From positions 1 to 58,974 of the forward strand of contig LDXR01000008.1 in the NCBI GenBank assembly GCA_001443495.1: 58,974 nucleotides of DNA. Reading direction: 5' to 3'. Shown here in pieces: positions 44,056 through 55,100 of this stretch. The notes beneath the pieces were generated by a model. That model saw nothing but the letters and a program-made list of their open reading frames with translations, was not told the origin of the DNA and did no database searches. The DNA is from a candidate division NC10 bacterium CSP1-5. Lineage in GTDB: Bacteria > Methylomirabilota > Methylomirabilia > Methylomirabilales > CSP1-5. The translations under genes were made by a program, and so were the position numbers. Position 1 is the first letter of the stretch; the number at the start of each line of letters is the position of its first letter.

Positions 44056-44466
44056 CTATGGGTAATGCTCTGGACTTGCCGGAAAGAAAACGTACAGAAA
44101 CAGGAAAAACAATAGGTTTACCGCAACCGCACAAACAATCTTGATTTTGTCAAGGGTCTCCGATGAGAGCTCAACTCGGAGGCCGTGAAGCGTAACAACT
44201 CTAATTCCTCTTGTCAGAACCCAGTACGTTCCCAGGACCAACGCCAACGCACCGCTATAACTAAGCAACGAGATTGGCACTAGGAGCTCGTATGTAAAAT
44301 CTCCAAACAGGCGAACCACGAGGTAATAGGGGATTAGACCCACCATCAGGGAGAAGATCGTGAGCGTTGCGCCGAGGGTGAAGAGCGGAATGATAAGTAT
44401 GAGGATTGTAATCGCAGTCCAGAATATTACCTTGTGGTCAACCGAGGAGTCTTTCTGAGGCCACAT
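44056..44466 (-). CDS. Membrane protein, possible immunity protein (136 aa)
   Basis: Four hydrophobic segments (VIFWTAITILILIIPLFTLGATL, LMVGLIPYYLVVRLF, LVPISLLSYSGALALVLGTYWVL, IVCAVAVNLLFFLFLYVFF). No family recognised. AT-richer than neighbours, as usual in Rhs tip regions. It follows the fragment of an Rhs-type C-terminal domain, which is where an immunity gene would be. Start is one of two adjacent ATGs after AGGAGG. Confidence 0.55.
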   Translation of the reverse strand: MWPQKDSSVDHKVIFWTAITILILIIPLFTLGATLTIFSLMVGLIPYYLVVRLFGDFTYELLVPISLLSYSGALALVLGTYWVLTRGIRVVTLHGLRVELSSETLDKIKIVCAVAVNLLFFLFLYVFFPASPEHYP

Positions 44467-44500
44467 CATCCCTCCTGACATTCGTGCTTGCTTCCCAAGT

Positions 44501-44850
44501 CTATGGACCTAAGAAGATCAGGTTCTCGGGCGCCTGCCGAACGATCCCAGGGGCGACGGCTCCGGTAAGGCCAGGCGGAAGGCTGCCCCTGCTTCGTTCT
44601 ATGATGTCCCCGACAAAGGTGTTGCTGTTTTGCGTTGCAAAATTATAGCGGGTTATCGGATAGGAGTTGAACGTCTGAACGAGAGCATCAGCAAAGACGT
44701 TCTCGCAAACCCCGCTAGGAGGCTCCACCCGACCCAGAAAAGTCAGATTAATATCCCTATTACGGATGTCATCCACCTCTGCATTCGGGACCCGCTCACC
44801 GACGCGGATCGAAAGGGGTCCACCCCCAGGCCAAGAATAATGTACTTATC
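44501..44850 (-). pseudogene. Fragment of an Rhs-associated C-terminal domain
   Basis: Open from a TAA near 44852: SWPGGGPLSIRVGERVPNAEVDDIRNRDINLTFLGRV continuing to ATQNSNTFVGDIIER and PPGLTGAVAPGI. The NSNT and APG blocks recall a C-terminal domain found behind YD repeats, seen here without any YD core. Neighbouring codons in other frames (GYSSFLRLRTKLEY) suggest one or more frameshifts. A GTG at 44776 could start a 91-residue product. I treat it as decayed. Confidence 0.45.
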
Positions 44851-44923
44851 CCCTATTCCCCCTCTCATCCCCTTTTCCCTGTACTCCAGCTTTGTGCGTA
44901 ATCGCAGAAAGGATGAGTAGCCG

Positions 44924-45172
44924 TCACCCAAGACCCTTCTTCATTTTTCGTCGGACTCTCAGTGACGCTGCCTGGTGCTTGGTAAGCAGGGGGCGCGTCT
45001 TGGCATCGGGTCCTTGACACGTGCGACAAACCCGAGACGAAGGATCATCTTCCTCGACGAACAGATCTTCACCACAGAACGGGCGGTTACACCGGTCGCA
45101 AAGGCCACCCTCATGTGGTAGAAATTCTACTCCGCATTTCGTGCACACCAAAGAGCGCGTGATGTCCTGCAT
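44924..45172 (-). CDS. Small zinc-finger protein (82 aa)
   Basis: Four CxxC-type pairs: CTKCGVEFLPHEGGLCDRCNRPFCGEDL and CRTCQ, enough for two zinc sites in a cross-brace or ribbon pair. Basic C-terminus (RVRRKMKKG). Family not recognised. It stands directly after the Rhs tip ending at 45215, in the slot of an immunity gene, although a zinc protein would be unusual there. Confidence 0.6.
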   Translation of the reverse strand: MQDITRSLVCTKCGVEFLPHEGGLCDRCNRPFCGEDLFVEEDDPSSRVCRTCQGPDAKTRPLLTKHQAASLRVRRKMKKGLG

Positions 45173-45214
45173 ATCGCCTACCTAGGGATTAAGGGAGACA
45201 ACCAAGGCCACACC

Positions 45215-46380
45215 CTACAAGCGAACCGGCTGTCCCAACCTCCAACTTAAATACGCTCGCTGTACAAGAACTCCAGTGGTAGACGCGGCTGCAACACCAG
45301 CACAAGCAGGGAAAGTCGGCAGGAGGTACGGTTCAAAGATCACGATTGCCGCGCAAACCCCTACGCCAAAGGCCGTTCCAATTACCGCGGATCGCTGAAG
45401 GTCTCTGCCGAGTGTTACGAGATTCTCCTGCACCTCCTTGCCAGCACACGAACCAAAGCAACCCAGGAACGCTTCCAACCCAGGCGGTAAGGGGAAACAG
45501 ACGTCAAGCGGTTGATGGCCGTTAGGGTCGATGTATCTTCCGGGGTTGTTGAGAACGTAAGCATACAAATTCCATGAGGCTGGCGACCGTAGGAAGGCAA
45601 ACTGCACGTCATCTTCTGCCAGAAAGCGGCCGTTGCTTGGATCGTATTGACGTGCTCGATAGTAATAGAGCCCTATCTCGGGATCAAACTCGCGGGCAGT
45701 AAAAGTATAAGGGTTGGTGAGGGTGCCGGTCTGGGCGACGAGGCGGCCGAAGCTATCGTAGGTGTAGGAGCGGACCGGGGCACCACTGGTGTTCGTCAGG
45801 GTCGTGATGGAGCCGAGGCCGTCGGCATGGAAGACGGCCGTACCGCCACCGGCCCCAAAGCGCCCCATGGCCAGCGGCTCGTCGATGCCCGGCCCATGGA
45901 GGTAGAAGGCCTGGGCGACCGCCGCGCTGTCCACCTCGACCACAATGTCCTCGTTGTCGTAGATGAAGCGGGTACTCACCCCAACTACTTTCTCAATGCG
46001 TCTCCCCAACGCATCGTAGCGATACTCCGCGACCACCCCGGGCCGCTCCACTCGGATGAGCTGATTCTCCGCATCATACGTGTATGTGGTTACTTCTCCG
46101 TTTGCCTTGCTTGTCTTCGACGTGAGGTTGCCGTTCTCGTCGTAAGTATAGGTGAAATTGCTGTCCTGGAGCAACCGGTTTGCCGCGTCGTAGACCTGCC
46201 CAGCGGCGAGATGGGAGTTGGCCCGATTCCCTACTGGATCATAGGTGAAGCTTTCAGCGGGATTGGCTGGCTGGGGGTGCGTGGCCTGGGTGAGGCGATT
46301 GAGGGGGTCGTGGAGAAAGCTGTGCGTCCCATCCCGATTTGCGAGCGAGCTCGTCGCCAAAGGTATTGTCGATTGGGAGA
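45215..46380 (-). CDS. Displaced Rhs 3' tip, variant 1
   Basis: Starts inside the YD repeats (DPLNRLTQATHPQP), includes the RHS core (GVVAEYRYDALGRRIEKVVG, YYYRARQYDPSNGRFLAEDD, NLYAYVLNNPGRYIDPNGH) and then a unique 120-residue end with two hydrophobic stretches (VIGTAFGVGVCAAIVIFEPYLLPTFPACAGVAAASTTGV). Lacks signal peptide and N-terminal domains. The shared core is nearly the same as in the full-length gene at 49154. No start codon with ribosome-binding site is visible, so it is probably a silent tip that can recombine into the main gene. Confidence 0.75.
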
Positions 46381-47298
46381 CTAGCGCCGAGTCATTGCGA
46401 GCACGGTTGCGAGTAACACCCCATAAATGGCTGCCAGGGGGAGGTACCAGATGGCATAACGCAACGCACCTCTCAGGAAGTCCGCGCGTTCGGATGGTAC
46501 AACTGTGGGAGGGGGCACGGGTCTCGAAGAAGAGAACGGCTGCTTGACCCACATAGGAGCCAACGTGTGAACAACTAGGGTGAGATATGCTGCCGACCCA
46601 ATCCACAGGATCCAATCCCCCCGCCAGATCTCCGCGACGCAGCCCGCCGCAGCGAGCCCAACACCCCAGAGCAGTACGCTTCGTTCTGATATGGGGATGA
46701 ATGCATAGGCCTTGGCTGGACTGGGGTAGGCGCTTACGAATCGTCGAATGCCCCGGAGAACAACCCATTGGGCGCAGGCCAGGAAGATCACGGTCAAAGG
46801 TGCAAGCCGCAAGGTCGCCTCTTGGATCAATTTGGAATCGGGAATGACGAAGAAAAGGACAGCTGTTGGAAGGCTGAAACCTAAAAAGGTATTGAACGGC
46901 AAGAACAGCGTGGGAATCACGGCGTTGACTAATCCCGCGAAGACCTCGGGCGTCACCACACCTTCGCGTCTGGCCCAACGCAGAGGGATCAGGACGAGCT
47001 GGTAGGGGATCCAGAGAAGAACCGCACACATGACGGCGAGCAGACCGAGAGAACCATAATCAGGAAATGGGGCGCGGCCTTCTAGGCCGCCTGCGTAATT
47101 CAGACCGGCACCGGCTTCAAATAGGAAGGCCAGGAGCGCAAACTGCCGGGCGCGGGAGGGGATAAGGGTTCCCCCCGCAATGACCCACGCAATCACAGCG
47201 AGCAGCGTGATCGCACCCCCGAGGGCTTGAGGGTCTGACGGGAGGATCAGAAAAACGATTCCGCCAAGACCAAGAATGGCAAACCAGATCATCATCAT
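46381..47298 (-). CDS. Multi-pass membrane protein, candidate immunity protein (305 aa)
   Basis: About eight membrane segments (IWFAILGLGGIVFLIL, LLAVIAWVIAGGTLI, LLAVMCAVLLWIPYQLVLI, LTVIFLACAQWVVL and others). No family recognised. It begins one base after the stop of the Rhs tip at 47300, tight coupling expected of toxin-immunity pairs, especially as that tip ends in hydrophobic Gly-rich sequence that may insert into membranes. Confidence 0.65.
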   Translation of the reverse strand: MMMIWFAILGLGGIVFLILPSDPQALGGAITLLAVIAWVIAGGTLIPSRARQFALLAFLFEAGAGLNYAGGLEGRAPFPDYGSLGLLAVMCAVLLWIPYQLVLIPLRWARREGVVTPEVFAGLVNAVIPTLFLPFNTFLGFSLPTAVLFFVIPDSKLIQEATLRLAPLTVIFLACAQWVVLRGIRRFVSAYPSPAKAYAFIPISERSVLLWGVGLAAAGCVAEIWRGDWILWIGSAAYLTLVVHTLAPMWVKQPFSSSRPVPPPTVVPSERADFLRGALRYAIWYLPLAAIYGVLLATVLAMTRR

Positions 47299-47299
47299 G

Positions 47300-48385
47300 T
47301 CAAAATGCCCCTATTTCATGGAATATCTCGTCTCGGACACGCACCGGCAAATCGCGTATCAAGGGGCTGCTTCCAATTGGGCAGACCCCGCCCGTTGCTC
47401 GAGCGACCCCGGCATCCCTGAATGCGTCACTAATCAGCTTGCCACCAAAGCCGATCTCCACGAGTCCTGTGAGCACGATGGCAGATCCCGCCCCGACGGT
47501 GTGCGGAACGAACACAAGACCCGCAAGGCTTTCAGCCTCGAGTGCTGCCACGCCAATTACTAGGCCTCCCACAATAACAGTGGCACCGCCGCCAGCGATG
47601 AGAAACACGCCACCCGCAAATTTGCCGAGATTAAAGAGACCAAAGGGATCGATGAACCGGACCGGACTGCCCTTCGCGTAGAGGTAGAGATGCAGGGTCA
47701 GCGGCACCTGCAGGCGAGCGGGAAACGGGTCTTCCTGCAAGAATCGTCCAATTGTCGGATCATAGTAGCGGGCGCGGTAGTAGAAGAGGCCGGATTCGGG
47801 GTCGACTTCGCGGCCGGTGTAGGTGTAAGGGTTCGTGATGGTGCCGGTCTGGGCGACGAGGCGGCCGAAGCTGTCGTAGGTGTAGGAGCGGGCGATGGTG
47901 CCCGTGGTGGTGGTGAGGTGCGTGATGGTGCCGAGGCCATCGGCGTGATATGTAAAGGTACCCCCGCCCACTCCAAAGCGCCCCATGGCCAGCGGCTCAT
48001 CGATGCCCGGCCCGTGGAGGTAGAAGGCCTGGGCGACCGCCGCGCTGTCCACCTCGACCGCAATGTCCTCATTGTCATAGATGTACCGGGTGCTCACCCC
48101 ATTGACCACCTTCTCAATCCGCCGACCGAGGGCATCGTAGCGATACTCCGCGACGATCCCGGGTCGATCCACCCGGAGGAGCTGATTCTCGGTATCATAG
48201 GTGTAGGTCGTCACTTCGCCATTCGCCGTGCTCGTCTTGGACGTCAGGTTGCCATTCTCGTCGTAAGTATAGGTGAAGTTGGAATTTTCGAGCAAGCGAT
48301 TGCCTGCGTCATGGACCTGGCCCGTGGCCAGATGCGATGAGGTCCGGTTGCCAACGGGGTCATAGCTGAAGCTCTCCGTGTATTT
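47300..48385 (-). CDS. Displaced Rhs 3' tip, variant 2
   Basis: Opens just after a TAG near 48392 with ESFSYDPVGNRTSSHLATGQ, runs through the RHS core (AEYRYDALGRRIEKVVNGVSTRYIYDNED, YYRARYYDPTIGRFLQEDPF, LYAKGSPVRFIDPFGL) and ends in a unique hydrophobic Gly-rich domain (GVFLIAGGGATVIVGGLVIGVAALEAES). The homology to the full-length gene stops abruptly near 48380. No good start codon upstream; a TTG at 48295 exists. A displaced C-terminal cassette, with possible pore-forming character. Confidence 0.75.
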   Translation of the reverse strand, partial: KYTESFSYDPVGNRTSSHLATGQVHDAGNRLLENSNFTYTYDENGNLTSKTSTANGEVTTYTYDTENQLLRVDRPGIVAEYRYDALGRRIEKVVNGVSTRYIYDNEDIAVEVDSAAVAQAFYLHGPGIDEPLAMGRFGVGGGTFTYHADGLGTITHLTTTTGTIARSYTYDSFGRLVAQTGTITNPYTYTGREVDPESGLFYYRARYYDPTIGRFLQEDPFPARLQVPLTLHLYLYAKGSPVRFIDPFGLFNLGKFAGGVFLIAGGGATVIVGGLVIGVAALEAESLAGLVFVPHTVGAGSAIVLTGLVEIGFGGKLISDAFRDAGVARATGGVCPIGSSPLIRDLPVRVRDEIFHEIGAF

Positions 48386-48519
48386 CTACTGTCCTCTATT
48401 TCTACAACCCCGATCTAGGTGACACCAATATGTTGACCCAGTAACCTGCAAAGTCGTACAATCCGCGACAGGCCATCCGTAGTGGCCTGCTAAGCTATTG
48501 CAGGGGGGACTCACGGAAA

Positions 48520-48741
48520 TTGTTGCGATCCTTGGACTACACTTGCAGGCAGTTCGGTCATTACATGGCGGGTTTAGGCCTTCTTGGCATAGGGGTACTC
48601 ATTTGTCTAAAGGCACGGCTTGAAATTGAAGGGCTTAGCATATGGATCGAAGGTAACGTTGCTCGAGCAATCGGCCTGTTGGTAATCGCGTTAGGAATTC
48701 TCATAATCGCCTCAGGACCCTTTGAGTGGTGCGGCTTCTAA
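48520..48741 (+). CDS. Small membrane protein (73 aa)
   Basis: Two hydrophobic segments (MAGLGLLGIGVLICLKA and RAIGLLVIALGILIIASG) separated by a short acidic loop. Lies on the opposite strand between Rhs elements. No family recognised; start may be the TTG at 48520 or ATG at 48565. Confidence 0.4.
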   Translation: MLRSLDYTCRQFGHYMAGLGLLGIGVLICLKARLEIEGLSIWIEGNVARAIGLLVIALGILIIASGPFEWCGF

Positions 48742-48748
48742 TTGCTGA

Positions 48749-49144
48749 TCAACCGCCGCCGCCGATTGCACGGATGATGCCAGACACCAAGAACCATAAA
48801 GAGACACCGTAGACAACCACGTTGGCGAGGCCAAACACCACAAGAGTAAACCCAACATACCATCGGCCGACCTGTTTTATAAGAGAGACAAGGCCAAGAG
48901 GTTCTAGGGCTGCCCCAGGCAAAAATCCCCTCCGTGCCCATCTTTGGTATACTATTAGAAACCACAAAGAGAGCGAGACGCCTCCGGACAGGAAGATCAG
49001 GCCAAAGCTAATATCCCCACTTACCTTTCCTCCCAGTATGCGATCCGACGTCAATAACCAAAGGAGAACAAGTGTTCCGGCGATCGAAACGAGCCAGAGC
49101 GTAATTAGGCCTGATGTCCTGTATGTTAAAGGATTCCAAGTCAC
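48749..49144 (-). CDS. Membrane protein, candidate immunity protein of the full-length Rhs (131 aa)
   Basis: Four membrane segments (GLITLWLVSIAGTLVLLWLL, SFGLIFLSGGVSLSLWFLIVY, LGLVSLIKQVGRWYVGFTLVVFGLANVVVY and the end). It starts 9 bases after the Rhs gene's stop, on the same strand. No family recognised. Position is the main argument for immunity. Confidence 0.6.
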   Translation of the reverse strand: MTWNPLTYRTSGLITLWLVSIAGTLVLLWLLTSDRILGGKVSGDISFGLIFLSGGVSLSLWFLIVYQRWARRGFLPGAALEPLGLVSLIKQVGRWYVGFTLVVFGLANVVVYGVSLWFLVSGIIRAIGGGG

Positions 49145-49153
49145 TACAGAACC

Positions 49154-52100
49154 CTAGAGGCCACCGAAGCCAACGACTACACCAGCAGAGATGCTCGCCC
49201 CAAGTCCAAAACTTTCCTTCGGTGAAATGGAGACTGTCGGGCCAGTTTTCTCAATAGAAGTTACCTTTGGTCTAACCGTGCCCGGGGCCTTTGCAACCCC
49301 CAAGCCATCGACACGTGCCACCCCTGCTGAAAATGGACCAAGACTCGCGCTCGCCTGTCCGCTAAAACCTATCAGACCGAGCGTTGTGCCGACTGGAAGT
49401 TCGCAGTCGAAATCCTCGGGCTGGACCGCAAATTTTCCGAACGGATTAAACGCGACACCTGCACCTAAACCAACCCCCCCTAGAACCTGGATGAAATTGC
49501 CATTCTTATCCATCCCAAAGGTTATTGCCACACCTACTCCGAGAAATGCCTTGATCGTGACACTGGCTAGACCTAATGGGTCCTGTGCATTATGAGGATC
49601 GTTAAGGACATAGGGGTATTTGTTCAGAGTCTGTGGCAGTTCAACAAGTCCCCCAATGGCATCCTCCTGCAAGAAGCGACCAGTCGCCGCATCATAGTAG
49701 CGGGCGCGATAATAATACAGGCCGGATTCGGGGTCGAGTTCGCGGCCGGTGTAGGTGTAGGGGTTGGTGACCGTACCGGTCTGGGCCACGAGGCGGCCGA
49801 AGGAGTCGTAGGTGTAGGAGCGGACGGTGGCCCCGCTCGTATTGGTCAGGGTCGTGATCGAGCCGAGGCCGTCGGCATGGAAGACGGACGTACCGCCACC
49901 CGCCCCGAAGCGCCCCATGGCGAGGGGCTCGTCGATGCCCGGGCCATGGAGGTAGAAGGCCTGGGCGGTGCCTGTGCCGTCCAACTCGACCGCAATGTCC
50001 TCATTATCATAGGTGTAGCGCGTACTCACCCCATTGACCACCTTCTCAATCCGCCGACCGAGGGCATCGTAGCGGTACTCGGCCACGAGCCCCGGTTTGT
50101 TCACGCGGATCAACTGGTTCTCCGCATCATAGGTGTAGGTCGTCACTTCCCCGTTTGCTTTGCTGGTCTTGCTCGTGAGATTGCCGTTGTCATCGTAAGT
50201 GTACGTGAAGTTACTGTCCTCCAGCAAGCGGTTTGCGGAATCATGGAGCTGGCCAGTGGCAAGGTGGGAGCTCGTCCTGTTCCCCACCGGGTCATAGCTG
50301 AAGCTCTCGGCCGGGTTGGTAGGTTGGGGATGCGTGGCCTGAGTCAAGCGATTCAACTGGTCGTAGGCGTAGCTGTTGGTCCCCGCCACCTCGGTCATGG
50401 CCGTCCGATTGCCCGCCGCGTCGTAGGCGTAGCTGAAGCTCGCGATGGGGCTCCCGCTGAGCTGGTGGACCAGCGAGGTGAGCTGCGAGGCGGCGTCGTA
50501 GGTGTAGGTCGCCACGGCTCCGTTCCCGAGCGTGGCGCTCGTCCGCCGGGACAGGGCGTCGTAGGTAAAGTTGGGGGGCTGTCCAAGCCCGAACCCCGGG
50601 CTGATCCGGGTCAGGCGATTGAGGGCATCATAGGTATAGATGTTGGTGAAACCGCTCCCGCCTACGGTAGCGCTGAATTGGGTCCGGTTCCCATTGGCGT
50701 CGTAGACATAGGATAGCGTGGAGGTGGATTGGGCCGCCGTGGCCGCGGTGTCCACCCGGGTGAGACGGCCCCGGGCATCGTACTGCAACGTGAGCTGGCT
50801 ATCCGCATCTTGGGCCAGGGTGAGGCTTCCCACCAGGTCATAGGTAAAGCTCACGACTTCCCCGTTTGGCAAGGTCTTCTGCGTGAGCTGATTGCCGGCA
50901 TCGTAGGCAAAGGTGATCGTCTGGTTCTTGGCATCGGTGGTGCTCACGAGGTTGCGGGCCAGGTCATAGGCAAAGCTCTTGATCTGCCCCAAAGGATTGG
51001 TCGTCTGGCTGAGCTGATTGATCGCATCATACGCAAAGGTGGTCTGCTGCCCCCTGGCATCGGTGACCGAGACCAGGTTGCCATTGAGGTCATAACTATA
51101 CCGCGTGATCCCTCCGGCAGCGTCGGTCACTTGGATCAGCCGGTTCATCCCATCGTAGACGAAGCTGGTGGTCCGCCCAAGGGCATCGGTCGAGGCCATC
51201 ACGTTCCCTGCCCCATCGTAGCTCAGGCTCGTGACGTTGCCGAGGGGATCGGTCGTCGTTAGCAGGTTCCCCCGCGCATCATAGGTAAACGCCGTGACGC
51301 TCCCCCTCGCATCCGTGACACTAGTCAGCAGCCCACGGCCGTTATAGGCCAGCGCGCTCGTGCTGGTCATCGCATCGGTGATTGCGATCGGGTTGCCGCG
51401 GGTGTCATAAATGATCGTCGTGCGGTTCCCCTTCGGGTCGGTGATGCTCGTGACCTGGTTGAAGACGGGCTCGTAGGTGAAGGTGGTCCGGAACTGCCCG
51501 GTGAAGGGATCGATCTGCTCGGTCTGGAGCAGATTCCCCACGCTGTCATAGCTCAGGGTGATGACCGCGTTATCGGGCCGCGTGATCCGGAGCGGCAGGC
51601 CGTGGCCGCTGCGCTGGATGATCGTGTTGCGACCGAGCGGATCGACCGTCTGCGTGGCAGCCCCCAGGGGATCGGTCCGGAGCTGTGTGGTCCGGCTCAG
51701 CCCATCGGTGAGCTGCGCGACGACGTCGGTCGAGATGGGGGCAGCGGCCGCCCCTGGTGGGACGTTATTCAAGAGGCCCTGGGCATCCGAAGGGAGCAGC
51801 GTCCGTTCCTCCCCGGTAGGATGGGTGACGCGGCTCAACCGACCAAAGCTATCGTACTCATACTGTGTGGCCCCTCCCCGGGGATCGGTCCTCGTGGTCA
51901 GGCGGTGGCGGCTGTCGTAACTATACTGGCTCGTCGCCCCATCGGGGGTGGTCACCGAGCCGAGGTTTCCGGTCCCATCGATACTGAATTGCGTCGTGCG
52001 TCCGGCCGGGTCGGTGACCCCCGCGAGCTTCCCGCCGGCGTAGCTGAAGCTCGTCACCCCTCCGGCGGGATCGGTGACGTTTAGGAGCCGCCCCGCCGCA

Positions 52101-55100
52101 TCATAGGCATAGATCGTGCGGTTGCCGTTCCGGTTTCGCGTCTCGAGATGCAGGCCCGTCGCTGAGAAGAGATGCTCGGTCCCATCCTTCATCCGCCGGA
52201 CCCAAGTGTCGTCCGTCGGGTTCTGCGGCGTGCCATTATCGTTGCGCGTCAGGCTCGAGAAATCCCCGGGAGGCGGGAGAGGCCGGTTCGGGTCGCCACT
52301 CCGGAAGGCCAGCCCCTCGGCAAAGCCATCGGGGAGGGGGATCCGTTCCAGGATCGCGCCTGTCGCTGCTCCCAGGATAAAGATGAAGCCCCGAAAGCGC
52401 TGAGGACCGCTCACGAGCTCTGTGGCCATGACCAGTACCCGTTGCCCATCCGGATGGACCGTGGCCGTGCTCGAGTTCGACACCGGCAGGGTGATGGTTT
52501 GCGCGATCTGGAGCGTATTCGTGTCCACCACGGTCACCCGGGTGTCGCGGCTCGTCACGAAGAGGCGTCCCGCTGGCGTTAGGGCGAGGCCGGAGCCGGC
52601 ATGCCCAAGGTTCACGGTGGTCTGGAGGGTATTCGTCGTCGTGTCGATCACCGCTACGCCGGTGCCGGTCGCCACGAAGAGCATCCGGCCGTCTGCACTG
52701 AGCACCATTGATCCGCTCACCCCTGGCGCCCCGACGGGGATCGTCGCCAGGATGGACCTGGTCTGGGTGTCGACGACCACGACGTCGTTCGTAGCGCCTA
52801 CATAGGCCAGGCGGCCGTCGGGCGAGAGGGCCAGGGCCGACCCGGTGCCCGAGAGATTCAAAGTGAAGACGATCTCGCGGCTACGGACATCGACGATATA
52901 GAAGGCGCTCGGGCGGCTCGCGGCCACGTACAGGGTGGCCCCATCGGGCGAGACCGCTACGCCCTTCGGGAAGCTGATACCGACGAAGCCGATCTCTGTC
53001 TGCGTCCGGCCGTCGATGACGCGGACCCCTGCGTCTTGCGTGGCCACAAAGATAAAGTCGCCGCTGGGCGAGGGGAGAATCTGCCCGGGCGCAATGACGC
53101 TCGTGAAGACGAATTGGATGTCGCCCGTCTCGGGGTCCAAGGCGCTCATGCCCCCGAAGGTCGTGGTCCCGGGGCTTACCCCCGCGTAGAGCAAGGGGAT
53201 CGTCCGGAAGGTGAGCGCGGTGCCATTGCCTTCCGTAATCACCACAGAACCATCCGGTTGTGGATGGAGCCGCTGCAGCCCCTGCAATCCCCAGCCGGCC
53301 CCGAAGGGGCTCTGCTGCTGATTATTGATCACCACGCGCGCGTTGGGCCGGACATTGGCCGGGGTGAGGCCGGGGACGGGAATGCCGAGATCCTGCACGG
53401 GAGGGCCGCCGAAGCTATTGGCCGTGGCGAGCGTCCCCTGGTAGTCGTGCGCCAGAGTGACCTCCACCCGATGGCTCCCCGTGGGGAGGACAGTGCCGTT
53501 TCTGTCTTTGGCATCCCAGCTCCAGGCGTAGCGGAAGGTTCCGGCCTGGGGGGTGAAGAGGCGTTCTTCGTCCAAGGGGCCCGCCCGGAGCCGCCACCGC
53601 ACCTGCTCGGGCAATGTTGTCGCGGCTGGATCAAGCGTGGCCTCCATGAGGAGCAGGGGATGCGGATCGGCGGTGGCCGACGAATAGGTGAAGCTAAGAG
53701 GATTGGCGCGGCCCAGAACCCGAGTGGATGGGAGCACCTGATCGAGGAACACCCCACCATCGTGGGGCCCGACGCGCGAGCCGATGGGACAGCACGTCTT
53801 CTGCTTGGAGCTCTCGACACCCTTGTCCGGCGACTTCCTTTGGATGGCGGGCCCCGCGGTCTGGACCGGGAGCACCAGGCCGATACACGAGAAGTGATTG
53901 AGGGGGGCCTCGAGGAAGCGGGCCCCGTCCATCTCGATCACCCGGGCCATGCCGGGGTCGAAGAAGACCGTCTCGGGATTCTGGTCCCCATGATTGGCGA
54001 AGGCGAAGGGGACGTTCGTATTGACCGGGAGCGGGAGGCTCCCCGGGAGCCTGATCCGGACCGTGACCGCTTGGCCAAAGGCGAGGTTCTCGGGGGTGAA
54101 CTGGACCCCGGCGAGATACGCCTGGCCTTTGGGCAGTGCCACGGGGAACGTCTCTGCGGTGGGGAAGACGGTGGCGCTCACTTCCGTCGTGGTATTCACC
54201 GCCCCGGCCGGGAAGAGGATCTGCACCGTCCCGGTGCTATCGGTGTGGCTCCCCCCGCTCGGCCCGATGAGGGTCCGGACCTGATCAAAGGGCTGCAGGC
54301 GGATGATACCCACCGTGCTCTCGCGCCCTGCCTCAACGACGGCAAAGACCTTGGCGTCGACGTACCCACCTCGATTGACATGGATGGGGACGCGGGCGCC
54401 GGGCAGGGCCGGGAGCTGGAAGCGGCCCTGCGCATCGCTTGAGACCTCGGAGGTCGTCCCGAGGGCCTTGATCGTCGTCCCGGGGAGGGCTTGATTGCTC
54501 GCGGCATCCAGGACCTGCCCTAAGACCACACCAAACCCTGGGGGGACGACGTCCGGCCGCTTGACCTCCAGCACCAGCTCCGGCGGGGCAGCCCCTTCGC
54601 GGGAGGCGTACTGGACATGGCCAGTGTGGTGTTGGTCCACCGCCTTCAGAAGCCAGCCGACGTTCTGCGCCGTGCCGGCCAGGAAGGCGGCCACATCCGG
54701 GGTGACGTCCCACTCCACGACGCCCGTCTGGTCGTTTCGGTGGCGGACTACGTCTGTTGGGGTGGGCACGAAAGGATCAGGCGCGCCCTCGCCCATATCC
54801 CACTGGGTACAGTCCGGGCGGTGGTTGGCGACGTTCGTGTCGTCGGGGCAGTTCCAGGTGGCGCCTAACTCGGTCCAGGGCTGCGTCAGGCGGTGGACGC
54901 CGACCTCCCGACCCACCGCGCCCCAGTTGTTGCCGTTGAAGACGATGGTGAGCCGGAGCTTGGCTGAGACGAGGGTGCCCGACCCGACGGCGCCGGCGAT
55001 CTGCGCCTGGTCGAACTGGAGGAGGGGGCGGTTGCGGGCTAACGCCCGGATTACCAGGACCGCTTCGTCCCCCTGGTTCTGATTCGGGAAGAGGCGGCGG

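Noticed and set aside
45647-50716. Plus-strand frames opposite the three Rhs cores, similar to each other
   Set aside because: Their similarity merely mirrors the repeated Rhs core on the minus strand.
53036-54442. 468-codon plus-strand frame opposite the Rhs N-terminal region
   Set aside because: Shadow of the Rhs gene; Gly/Arg/Glu-rich translation without motif.
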